Origin: Liolophura sinensis
Lineage: Eukaryota > Mollusca > Polyplacophora > Chitonida > Chitonidae
Length of the DNA stretch: 64,000 nt
Direction of reading: 5' to 3'
Assembly: GCF_032854445.1 (NCBI RefSeq)
Contig: NC_088299.1
Coordinates: 7,230,324-7,294,323 of the forward strand
Made by a program: the position numbers and the translations under genes. The notes beneath the pieces are model-generated. The model did not search any database. It was given only the letters and a program-made list of their open reading frames with translations, and was not told the origin of the DNA. Positions 1 through 11,200 of this stretch are shown here, piece after piece (positions within the stretch are counted from its first letter, which is position 1; every line of letters starts with the position of its first letter).

Positions 1-40
1 TAGCATAGCATAGCATAGCATAGCATAGCATAGCATAGCA
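1..40. repeat. TAGCA pentanucleotide microsatellite at window edge
   Basis: Eight perfect TAGCA units run from the first base, so the array probably continues to the left of the window. Confidence 0.95.
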
Positions 41-2412
41 TTCTGGAAAAGCACCTAAAGGCTCTTACATTACCGGAGCCCGACCTGATCAAATTTCTGC
101 TGAATGGGAAACCTTTTTGACAACTCAGGCCAAACCAGGATGACCATTGTTGTATTGATATACATGAGTACAACGTGAACTTTCAAGGTTTGCCCGTAAG
201 TCGTCATCATAAATGTAACAATGAATAGAGTGGTACACAACTTTAGCCTGTTATGTACAAAGGTTACAAATTTGAATACTGATTTCACTCAGTCGTCTAG
301 AACCATGGAGGTATATATAGATATCCATATATACCTCCATGCCTAAAACATATCTTGTGTCTTTCCAACATCATTGAAAACTGTTGACTGCTTCTCTTTT
401 CATGATTCCGTCCCAATTTCTTAATTTATATACTTGCTTGGTTCTTTGGTGGTTTGTGTTATACGTCGTTTTGGGAACTGACCTTGCGATTATTGACCTG
501 GAACGTATTTACTGGTAGTCCCGAAATATTTGCAAAGCTGTACAGAAAATCAAAGGATAACTGTGAATGTTTTACACTCCTTTTTGGGGTTCTTTCCGGC
601 ATCTGTGAGTAACTGTATGGCTTCTCGTCATAATATATGACACTTTGAATACATTCTGCAGGACGTTTTTGGTTGCAGCTCAACGTTTTTGGTTTCAGTT
701 TAACGTTTTTGGTTTCACTGAGCTGAACGTTTTTGGTTTTAACTGAAATATGTTGGTTTGTGTTGAACTTTTTTCTGGTTTCAGCTGAACGTGTTGAACC
801 TTATTGCACTAGAAAGACCATTATACGGTTGATAATTGGTATTCGATTAAATGGTACGACACATAGATTTACAGAAGTTATCACCTTGCTTCTGAGCGTG
901 GTGTGGAAGTGGCATTCTAAGGCAGAGGAGATAAAACGTCTTCATTTGTGGCTTCAAAACGATCAACTTATGAACTAGCACGATACATGTTTTGGATACT
1001 AACTTAATTCATTCGCCTGTATAGCGCTCTTTGCGAATTTCCGTCAGGAGTGGAAAATTCCTGACTTCATGACTCCTCCCTTATTTATTACTTCATATAT
1101 ACTTTCTTGGAGCTTATAAAGCATTCCTTCCGTCTTTCTGTCATCAGTGGAAATGGTTGATAGCGTTTCTTTGCCTGAATCCGCCCTTATTTGTATGAAT
1201 CCGCCCTTATGTCTTACTTCATATACTTTCTCGGAGCGTATAGAGCATTCATTCCGTCTTTCCATCATCAGTGGAAAAGGTTAACTGCTTTTGTTCTTAT
1301 TCTATACTTTATATACTTTCTTAGCTATTCGGTGGTTTGTGTTCAACTTTTTTTCTTGAAATAGATTTTGAGATTTTGAGGCAAAATATTTTTTTCGACG
1401 CCCAAATTAACACATATAATGGTAGCTTTGACATTACCGGTAGTTTTTTAACATCCAGTTTGTTGGGAATTTGACTTCGAATATTGCTATCAGCTTTTCG
1501 TTGGGAATTTATTCACTTTCCCTTTTTTACTGCCTTTAATATGAAAGGGTACAATAGACATCCATTTAATTGTCAACAGTTGATCTTTCGAAGAATGTAA
1601 CTTGCCGGGAATTCAAAACAGGCCAAATAACAATTTGCTGAAATACTGATGACGTTGTAACCTTGACCTTGCTTTATAATATAAGAAATATAATTACTCA
1701 TTGGCTTCATGCCATTGCGTTGACTAAATTTATTCTGTTAAACTGTAAACTTTATCCTTGCATGGTAAATATATTGCAGATCTTTTTGTAGATTGTGTAA
1801 AATCTACAACTCCCGGTGAATGGATATTTCATGAACTAAACCATTTATTCTACCTCCGTAGGTAGGAGAGCTGCGTGTTCGCTCGACGTATCCAAAGACG
1901 CATGCGCCATTCCTGTTAAGCACCGATTGGCTAACGTCATCCCTCATTCAAGCTCGTTTTATCATTGGTCAATTGGGGACAATTACATTGATTGGCATGG
2001 TACTGAACCTGGACAAGGAGAGTATGGGGGCGTTTCGGCCAGCGGAACACCTCTTATCTGGACCACTTCAGAGTAAATTCATACATACACATGTATACAT
2101 CTTCACACATTGTGGAATCCCATATGGTGTCCATTCGTAATCTTTACCCTTTCCAAAATTTCACAAGAGTTAATATGGCGACAAACTGTAAAATGTGTGT
2201 CAAGAAAGGATGATCTGGTTTGCTTAAATGTAGTTGACATTGCTTCTATTAAAAAAGCAAAAGCGTGTTTCCAGTCGAAAGATACTTATGTTCAGCATTT
2301 TCTAATTCACCTTTATTAGCCACAGAAACGTTGTTGGTGAACCCATGACGCCGGAAGGCACTCCGAAATGTGTATGGTTCAGATAAAAACGGTTCTATTT
2401 TTAATTGCAGCC
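41..2412. other. Upstream non-coding region with local degenerate repeats
   Basis: No convincing exon seen. About 660-790 holds several imperfect copies of an AACGTTTTTGGTTTC motif. About 1060-1290 holds two diverged copies of a roughly 125-bp unit containing CCGTCTTTC and CATCAGTGGAAA, with partial echoes near 390-450 and 1296-1345. About 1910-2000 has several ATTGG (inverted CCAAT) motifs close together, which could belong to a promoter for the + strand genes that follow, but no transcription start can be fixed. Confidence 0.5.
304..341. repeat. Perfect 15-bp inverted repeat (hairpin)
   Basis: Arms 304-318 and 327-341 are exact reverse complements (CATGGAGGTATATAT), separated by an 8-base loop. 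No gene is attached to it. Confidence 0.9.
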
Positions 2413-2656
2413 TTTATTTATTTATTTATTTGATTGGTGTTTTACCCTGTACTCGAGAATATTTCATTTATACGACGGCGGCCAGCATTATGGTGGGAGG
2501 AAACCGGGCAGAGCCTGGGGGAAACCCACGTCCATCCGCAGGTTGCTGGCAGACCGTCCCACTTACGACCGAAGAGGAAGCCAGCAAGAGCTGGACTTGA
2601 ACTCACAGCGACCGCATTGATGAGAGGCTCCTGGGTCATCACGCTGTGCTGCCGCC
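2413..2656 (-). mobile_element. tRNA-derived SINE, family A, near full length
   Basis: Reference copy for the reverse orientation. On the + strand it reads as (TTTA)n, TGATTGGTGTTTTAC, a central GCATTATGGTGGGAGGAAACC block, CGCAGGTTGCTGGCAGACC, then the complement of a tRNA-like head with box B (TTGAACTCACAGC). The head-to-tail order on the minus strand is box A, box B, conserved body, AT-rich (TAAA)n tail. This is typical of metazoan tRNA-SINEs mobilised by a LINE. Confidence 0.85.
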
Positions 2657-2988
2657 TTTATCACTGTCCTCCATCAATATTGAATTAAATCAGCCTAAAA
2701 GTGTAGAAGACCACAGTTGCAAATTTTTACGTGGTCATCTCTTTTCTTACCTTTTTGTACATGTAGTCATATAAGACATTTTTGTATTAATGATCAACTA
2801 TAAAGTGATAGTTAAAGAAAGCTGTGGTAGAATGAGTCCAATTGCAAATAAAGCAGACATTGTCTCTGTGGAACCACGACCAAATTAATAAATGCGGTGA
2901 TATTCTTTTCAAAAACTGGTTGTTACTTTTGTTACAGCAATGACGTAAATTTTCAATACCTCCCTTACGTAAGAATCGCATTTATCAG

Positions 2989-3145
2989 GCGATATTCAAA
3001 TTTTACATTATCCAGAAAGGGAGGACCAGTGCTAGTAGACAGTGGTTTTGGATATACCGATCTTAACCATTTCGGATCACATTTCTGGATGATGGACGTC
3101 GATATGGATTGTTCTGAGACGGATCAAGGCTGGTTCGAATTTAAG
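2989..3145 (+). CDS. Exon of an unnamed secreted-type module (first half)
   Basis: Opens after a TTTATCAG acceptor and runs in one frame for 52 codons, including [18 protein letters not shown] and ending GWFEFK. It joins in phase 0 to 3424, giving GWFEFKVFITPQRGWESD. The pattern (W..D.DMDC, GWFE.K, later NH.A.CGK.NVF) recalls, from memory only, a beta-rich module attached to some molluscan and bacterial alpha-amylases; the name is not secure. The donor is GC (AAG then GCAAGT), not GT. The upstream exons and signal peptide were not found. Confidence 0.6.
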
Positions 3146-3423
3146 GCAAGTTTCTGTTGATTGGCTAATTAGATACTAAAGCCTAAACTGAATTAATATT
3201 GAAGTAATAATATACTAAATCTTCAATGTAAATATATGTTATGTGTGATAACTCTGATAGCTTCACGTGAGGAAACAACGCAACAAGACGACCAACTCCC
3301 GTCATACCCGCCTACTGCTGATGCCTCCTGTCTGAGGCTTCACGTACATGTTCTTGTGACTAAACCTGAGGAAACTTTGACCACTTTCCACTATTAAGTT
3401 TCAATCTGATTGTTTTGTTCAAG

Positions 3424-3678
3424 GTGTTTATTACTCCGCAGCGAGGATGGGAATCTGACATTCTTCAAACTTCGACATGTGGTGGACAACCCTCAACAAA
3501 CCGACCATATTCTGGACAAAACCACATGGCGATGTGTGGAAAGTTTAACGTATTTTATTACGACAATGGTGGATGTATTATTGACAACGTCACGACAGCC
3601 TTATCGATATGGGAACACCCAAATGGTATGGACTGCATTACTGATTTGGCAATGTCTGAATATCCCACTGGTATTTAG
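3424..3678 (+). CDS. Exon of the same unnamed module (second half, C-terminal?)
   Basis: Follows a TTCAAG acceptor. The frame continues VFITPQRGWESDI, then CGGQPS, NHMAMCGKFNVFYY and GGCIIDN, with three cysteines suited to disulfides. It stays open to a TAG at 3676-3678, but the last ~30 codons fall in degenerate repeat DNA, so the true end may be a splice site (for example a weak donor near 3626) or this stop. If spliced at 3625 in phase 1 it could join the protease exon at 4874, making a module-protease fusion; otherwise it ends a separate gene. Confidence 0.55.
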   Translation: MFITPQRGWESDILQTSTCGGQPSTNRPYSGQNHMAMCGKFNVFYYDNGGCIIDNVTTALSIWEHPNGMDCITDLAMSEYPTGI

Positions 3679-4738
3679 CTTTCCATTACTGACAGCATCA
3701 CGACAGCGGGACAAAGGGCAAAAGGTCACCCACCGGACTACTTTCACTCCCGTCAAGCATCTCGGTACCGTGACGATGTTTGTTTAGCCATTGATCGAGG
3801 CGAGAAAGCAATCACCCAACCCACCAGTACGGCTCCGTTTCGAGATTCGATCATACTATGTAAAAGTGGCAAATTGCTGGATCTCGAGAGCAGCTGGGTT
3901 CAATTGGGGTGATCGAAAGGGTCGATGAATTACGGTAGTCATTTTGCGATTAGCTGAAATATATATATGGCCGGTCACAGTCGACAACGTTACAACAGGT
4001 CACTATCATAGATACTATATTATAGATACTCAAGTTATAATTGGCTACATAAAAGCAGCTATTACCAATGTCAGATTACCCATGCATTACCAATATCAGA
4101 TAACTCATCAGATATTTGGCAGGTTAAAAATTATTGAAAACATTACTAATGCATTGCCACTGCTTTGCCAAAGGAAGATTACCCAACGGGTAAGTGGTTT
4201 GTCAATATTTGCAGCATTAAAGAACGTCACCAATTTCAGATTACTCAACAGAATTTGACATGGCATTAGTTTGAATATTACGACAGCATTACCAATGTCA
4301 AAAGGCTCACACAGTGGTTATACTGTAAGTTGCTCGTCATAAAATATTTCCTTAACAATACTGGACATCTACGACAGAACCATTCAGGAAGACAGCATGC
4401 TAAGTAATGAACGCATGGATTACTATACTGAAAACCCACTTCCAAGGGATTCATATTTCATGAAATTACTAAAGCTACGGATAGTATTCTTACCCAGATA
4501 AAAAGCTTTTGTGTAAATTTGATGACAGATGGACTGTTGTGTTTTTGGTTAGCTTTTAATACAAATTACTAAGTTCAGCATTTAGAGACTTTAGCCTACA
4601 TATTTATTTGAACATTGTGATGAGCAACATTGAAATTATGTAATACTAAAACTAAAATTCTCCTTTGTTATATGCAAAGTGTAGCTTAAAGAACGAAATG
4701 TTCAGTCTAAACTATGACTTTACCAATGGCATTGTCTT
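3679..4738. repeat. Degenerate short tandem repeats, non-coding
   Basis: About 3580-4330 is built from scattered diverged copies of motifs such as CATTACCAATGTCAGATTAC and GACAACGTCACGACAGC, probably a decayed minisatellite. Nothing recognisable lies between 4330 and the SINE that follows. Confidence 0.55.
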
Positions 4739-4852
4739 GCCCGGTTTCCTCCCACCATAATGCTGGCCGTCATCGTATAAGCGAAATATTCTTGAGTCTT
4801 GAGGCGTACCAAATAAATAAATAAATAAATATATAAATAAATAAATAAATTG
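4739..4852 (+). mobile_element. 5'-truncated family A SINE
   Basis: Only the GTTTCCTCCCACCATAATGC body and a (TAAA)n tail remain. It ends about 20 bp before the protease exon acceptor, so the tail lies in the polypyrimidine/branch region. Confidence 0.85.
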
Positions 4853-4873
4853 TCTTTATTTTTCCACTCGGAG

Positions 4874-5279
4874 TGCCCCAGGCCTGTGGACACCGCCTAC
4901 ATTTGAAAGTCAAGAGTTCCTCTGCACAATTTGTTAATCCTCAGCCGTCAAAGGCGATCGAAGAGTCTGGGAAAATCAAAGACGTTTTTCAGGACAGCAG
5001 ACCCTTGAGCTCACTCCTTGAACAAATCGATCCCAAGAGATCAAGTACTGGGAATGGGGCCTTCAATGAGCACATCAAATCTTCTTCCAACAGCCGCTTT
5101 GATCATCACAAGTCTGCACTCGGTCACATGGAAGCGTCTCCCCGAATTCTGCATGGTCACCCAGCTACCAAAGGACGATGGCCCTGGATGGGGGAGATAC
5201 TGTATAAGGGTAATCACGGGTGCGGGGCAGTGCTCATTTCATCGACTTGGGCTATTACTGCTGGGCACTGTGTTAGGAC
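4874..5279 (+). CDS. Protease exon 1 seen: pro-region, activation site, catalytic His
   Basis: Acceptor CTCGGAG (phase 1) or CCCCAG (4882, phase 0); donor GTAAGT at 5280. It encodes a Ser/Lys-rich pro-segment starting PQACGHR, the cleavage site, RWPWMGEI, the CGAVLISS strand and AITAGHC. An exon further upstream is needed for the start codon. Confidence 0.9.
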
Positions 5280-8200
5280 GTAAGTTTGCTTTTTACCTAT
5301 ATATTTATATTTAGCCACCAGTCTACGAATGCCGTCATAACTTTATGGGTGGAGGAAAACAGGGTTTTTTCCTAAACCACCGACCTTTGGCAATTTACCG
5401 ATGAACGTTTCCACCTGTGACACAGAAACTTGCAATCCGCATTGCAAGGCGAAAGACAACTAGTCTTAAACGAACATAATACTCCACGAAGATTAAAAGC
5501 GCAGGAATGTAAAAATTACTGAGAGTAACAGATTAGGCCGCAACATCTGCATCAAACTTATGACGTTGTGATTTACAGGGCCGAGGGCCTTGAACGTTCC
5601 CATCAAACGCCTTCACGCCAAGTTTCTTAAGTTTTACAGTGAGTATTATTCTCTTGTAAGTAAAGAGAATCTCTGCCGCTCTGCTTCATGATTGTGTCTT
5701 ATTCCGCTTAACCCTGGGCTAGGGGGCTGTATATTCATCGTGTTGAATTAGATCGCCAAGTGGGATATATGAACTGTTGCAGTTAAAGCGCAAACTGAGA
5801 TACATATTTTGTTATCGACAACTGCTATTCTAGCATGGTACACAATTTGAATACTGATTTGGCCTGGTATACGAATGCCTGTTTCAACGCATAAATCCTG
5901 AGATTATGTCACGTTTAAAGTCATATATATACTGAAGAATTGTTCACTTGTACATGTCTATAGGCGGCCAGGTTTATGGATGGGGGAAACAGGCGTGTCT
6001 GAAACTGCCCTTCGCCATCTGTTTCTGACAAACCTCAAGATTTGCAGCCGCAACAGAAATAGCGAGAGTTTGATGCGAACACGCAACCTCAGTGGCCGGG
6101 AGCGTGATAGCTGCAGCGAACTTTAGTGCTTTATTACAACTGTCTGAGCAAGCGAGGAGCCCTCGTCTATACCTTCTAGTCGGGTGACAAAATGACCTCC
6201 ACCTAGATGTAGAGACATCTAGGCGCCGAAACAGACATTCGTATACCCGCCGTCAACCAAAAAGGACGTTTTCGGTCAGTTATCGCAAGACTACTTCCCA
6301 AAACAACGTTCAACACAGATCACCAAAGAACTATGAAATTTGTACTATAAAGAATGAAATTAGAACGGAATCATGTAAAAGAAGCATGCAGCGAACAGTT
6401 TTCAGTGATGCTGGAAAGGTGCATGTATCCAGGTCGTGTACCATGCTAGTATGTAAGTTGTCGATAATCCAAATATGTATATCAGTTTCGCTTTGATTCC
6501 AAGTGTTCATATATCCAAAGTTGCGATCTAATTCAGCATGACAGTTTTTCCAATGTAGTGCCACAGCGTTTGGAAGTTGGGGACTGCTGCTCAGGGTTGG
6601 GGAACTGGACAGACAGTCAATCAGTGGATCAGAAAGGGACTACTTTGTGAAACGGATAATTAAGGTATGGGTAACTTTAGGGTCTTGATGACGATTTCCT
6701 CATATTTATATTAAAGCCTTTAAGAGAATGGCAAACTCAGTTGCCAATGTAACACTGTACCAGTTATAATACTTTCACCACTGCTTAATTTGCTGTCTTT
6801 AAGCTTTACGTCCATTTGTATTGAAAGAAGAAGGCATATTTACTCTCCATGCACTAGTAATAATGCCAAGAAAGGGAAAACACTCTTCCCACAAGTAATA
6901 ATGTCATGAAAGAGAAAACACTCTTCCCACAAGTAATAATGACTTGATTCATGTATTTGATTGGTGTTTTACGCCGTAATCATGAACGTTTGACATATAC
7001 CAAGGCGCTCAGCATTACGGTGGAAGGAAATCGGGCATAGCCAGGGGTGGGGACCCTCGACCATCCACCGGTTGCTGCCAGTCCTTCCAACGGAAGGACC
7101 GGAGAGGAAACCACTAGTAGCTGGACGAACGCACAGCGACCGCATTTGTGAGAGGCTCTTGAGTCAAACCAACCGCTGATGACCAGGACATGTTGAAAGC
7201 AGAGGACAATCTTCCCGCCATGCGTTGATAGAGAAAGACAATTTCCTCACAAAGCAACGATCTTCTGGGTCATTGCACTGTTACGTTTTTTTCTTATTCT
7301 CTATTAGTTTTAAATGATTTGATGTCATCATCGTACACAGACAGTTGCGAAGACGTCACACATTTAGGCAGATCGAGCATGAAGTGGTTCCAGTGTGAAG
7401 CCTTGAGGAACCCAGAGGTTACATGTACCCACGAGGAAGAGCTTATTATTACTCTCGTATTATTGAAGGGACACCGGCACAGCAAATTTGATCTTTTTAA
7501 GAACGAGACTTTTGTCTCTCAAACGAGTGCTTCTGGTATTCTTATTTTACAGCCATCTACCCTTTTGAAAATGGCCTTACGATCATTGACCCGGAATGTC
7601 CATTTTAGTTGACCGCTGGTATATGATTTATTTATTTATTTGATTGGGGTTTTACGCCGTACTCAAGAATATTTCACTATTACGACGGCGGCCAATCTTA
7701 TGGTGGGAGGAAACCGGGTATCCGCAGGTTGCTGGCAGACCATCCCACCAACGGCTGAAGAGGAAGCCAGCATGAACTGGTCTTGAACTCACAGCGACCG
7801 CATTGGTGAGATGCTCCTTGGTCCTTACGCTGCGCTAGCGCGCAAACCAACTGAGCCGCGGAGGCCCAACGACTTGTATATGAATTTTTGAGGCATAGAT
7901 CTAAAACTGCAAAAGCCCGCAGTTTTAAGGGCTTTCTTTGGAACCTCAAATGGCATATACATGTATATATTCCATTTTGCACTGACTGATTATCCCCTTT
8001 TGTCTTTCAGCATCCACTATTCGATAAAGACGATGGAAGCGATGTGGAAAACGATAATGACATAGCGTTGCTGGAATTAGCTTACCCAATAGCAGATATC
8101 CCTGGGGTGACTCCCATTTGTCTGCCTGGTCCCGGGATGGTGGATCAGTTTGCGGGCGGCGACTGTTGGGGTACTGGTTGGGGCAAAACCGACGGTAATT

Positions 8201-11200
8201 AACTTTGTGGTGCACTGTATCTAATTGATAACTAGATGGGATAATGTGTCTATTTCTTTCAGAGAATCGCCCATATTCAGCTGTGTGTAAAATCAGTCAT
8301 ATTCACTACCAAAGTTGTCTTCAGCGAATGACACGTAACGCCCCAAGCTCTATACATTAATATGTTGAACGTCCATATTATTACAAAGAAAATGAAGATA
8401 GAATACTTTTTTCTAATTCATGATTTTGAAGTCCATAGACCTAGTTTCGTCATCAAGAGCTCATTACCTCGGCTGACGTCATAATTATTCAAAAGCATGT
8501 TGCATGCTGGACAATGAGCGTGAACAGTGATTTGTTTTACAATGGCTGTACCAACAAGCGGTTAGAACAAACTCCACCCAGTGACACAGCCTACACTACT
8601 GTCTCTGCGAATAGAATACAGGGGTTTAATTTCCTAACTCTTATCCTTAAATCTATACCGCCGTGAGATCATATACCACAAGAGATAAAATAAAATTCAT
8701 GTATTCATGTTATATCATACTAAAATGTTTAAACAATCTCAACAATGCTAGTGTCAGTAACAGGGTTTACAGTTAAGTCGATACCAGTTTTGGTAACTGG
8801 TGCCCAATAGCCCTGGTGCCGTTCTCCGTCAAAGCATGTTGAACTCTACCCAATATCCAGTATGCCACTGGTCTTTGAATAATTATGACGTCACCCGAGG
8901 CAATGGGCTCTTGTCATGGAAACCGAGCCTATGGACTTTTACATTATGCATTAAAAAAGGCGTTCTAATTACATTTTCTTTGCGATAATATAGACTTCCA
9001 ACATATACATAATACAGGTGTAGAACTTGTGTTGTTGCGTGTCACTGACTAAAGGCAATTTTGGTAGCGAGTTTGACTGATATTACAGAGAGCTGAATAT
9101 AGGCGACTCTGAAAGAAATAGACTGTAGTGGGGGGCTATATGAGCTATATGTAATCGTGGTAACTAAATAAAAGTCATCGCATGTCAGTGGCAACTGTAT
9201 GCGCTGTTTTTTGTTGGCTGTAACGGCATGATGTCGTAGATGAGTGGTAATTAAAGTACATGTATATGGGTCACTGTGTGTATTAATGGAAATTAAAGGA
9301 TCTATATGGTATATCAGTGTTAACTATTTTGGTTGTACGGTATAGAAGCGATCACTGATGGCTATATATATTGAGGTGCTGTATATTTAGTTGTAACTTT
9401 ACTTGTAATGTGTATCAGTGGTAACTGTATGGGATACTGTATTTCAGTGGTAACTAGATGTGCTGCTGTATATATAGGTTGTAACTATATGTGATGTTGT
9501 ATAAGAGTGCTAACTATATGGGATTTTGTATTTAAGAGGTAACGATACGGAAAAATTCTGTCAGTTGTAACTTTACGATGTGTACCGTACTGTACATCAA
9601 CGAACTGTACATCAGTGTCTGTCTGGGTCTTGTATAACAAAGATGACTGTATGGATAGACCAGCTAGAGGTAAAACTGAAAAGGGTACTGTATATTGTGG
9701 GTATTAACTACTCCAAAAGTACTGTTGGTCAGTCTGAGGTCCCGTGTATTCATAAGGTGCTCCCACCGTAATGCTGGCCGCCGTCGTATAAGTGAAATTT
9801 TCCTGAGTACGGCGTAAAACACCAATAAAATAAATAAATAAATATTCATACTGTACTGGAGGAGTCGGGCACATTGTAGTTCTATAGGCTATGTGTATCT
9901 ACACTGAAAAAAATTAATCTGTTAACTACAACAGAAAGTCGGGGCCTCCGTGGCTCAGTCGGTTAGCGCGCTAGTGCAGCGTAATGACCCAGTAGCCTCT
10001 CACCAATGCGGCCGCTGTGAGTTCAAGCCCACCTCATGCTGGCTTCCTCTCCGGGCATACGTGGGAAGGTCTGACAGCAACCTGCGGATGGTCGTGGGTT
10101 TCCACCCACCATAATGCTGACCGCCGTCGTATAAGTGAAATATTCTTGAGTATGGCGTAAAACACCAATCAAATATATAAATAAATCAACAGAAAGTCTG
10201 TTATCTGAGGGATGCTAGAATGTATTACAGAAGATTATTCTGTTAAATATAACACACATATTCTATTAATTCAACACAAAGATTCTATAGGATATTATGT
10301 TGAATGTTGAAAAAAAAAAAACAATTCTTTCTCAATACAAGTAGTTTACCTCCCTGTCACACCGATATATCACAGCTTTACTGCATTTCAAAAATGCATA
10401 AATTCTCAAAGAAAGTTTGCTTTATTGCGTGATCCAGAAGCTGTACCACTAAACTCGTGTTATCTCTCTTAATGAATTTATTAAGGAGTGCAGTCATTTA
10501 TGAAAAAGTTAGTCTTGTGCATGTGCAGAAAGTTCAGGTGCCAACTTTAGTACGTGGATTCTTAAAAACTCTAAACATCTCTTTGGACAACTTTTGAGTA
10601 AATTCAGTAATACATATGGATTTGAATATTAATAACGTTTTGCAGGAAATGATCCCAGTAAACTGCAGGAAGTGAAGATGACGGTTCACACGACAGCCGC
10701 GTGCTCACGTGATTACGGTGGGCGTGTGTCTGGACGACAGCTTTGTGCCGGAGGGGGAAACGTGTCGGCGTGTTCAGTAAGTATGAGGGTTTACCAGCTC
10801 TTTGGCGGCATGGACCCGCCGTCACAAGAAGACACAGCATATAGGCCAATGTACATAAACCTAAAGTTGTCCAAGTCGTCATATTACTGAAAAAAAAATT
10901 GTTAAGTACGACGTTAAACCCGAAGCATACGTAGATACATTCTGTAGGTAAGAAAATTTATTTATTTCATCGGTGTTTTACGCCGCACTGAAGAATAGTT
11001 CACTTATACTATGGCGGCCAGCAATAATTACGGTGAGAGGAAACCGCGGGAAACCATCCGCAAGTTGCTCACAGACCTTCCCATGTCAGCATGAGCTGGA
11101 CTTGAACTCACAGCGCCTGCAATGGCGAGAGGCCTCTGGGTCATTGTGGCGCGCTTACCCCCTAACCACTTCGGCCACGGAGGTACCTCAAGCATCAATA

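Noticed and set aside
2370-2688. Overlapping ORFs that look alike across the window ([17 protein letters not shown] type)
   Set aside because: They are translations of the family A SINE.
7319-7612. 97-codon forward ORF inside a protease intron
   Set aside because: No similarity recognised, overlaps an antisense ORF, and the protease exons on both sides splice well without it.
9941-10030. Possible tRNA gene (box A and box B present)
   Set aside because: The boxes belong to the head of a SINE with a tail and target duplication; no acceptor stem or CCA-like end.
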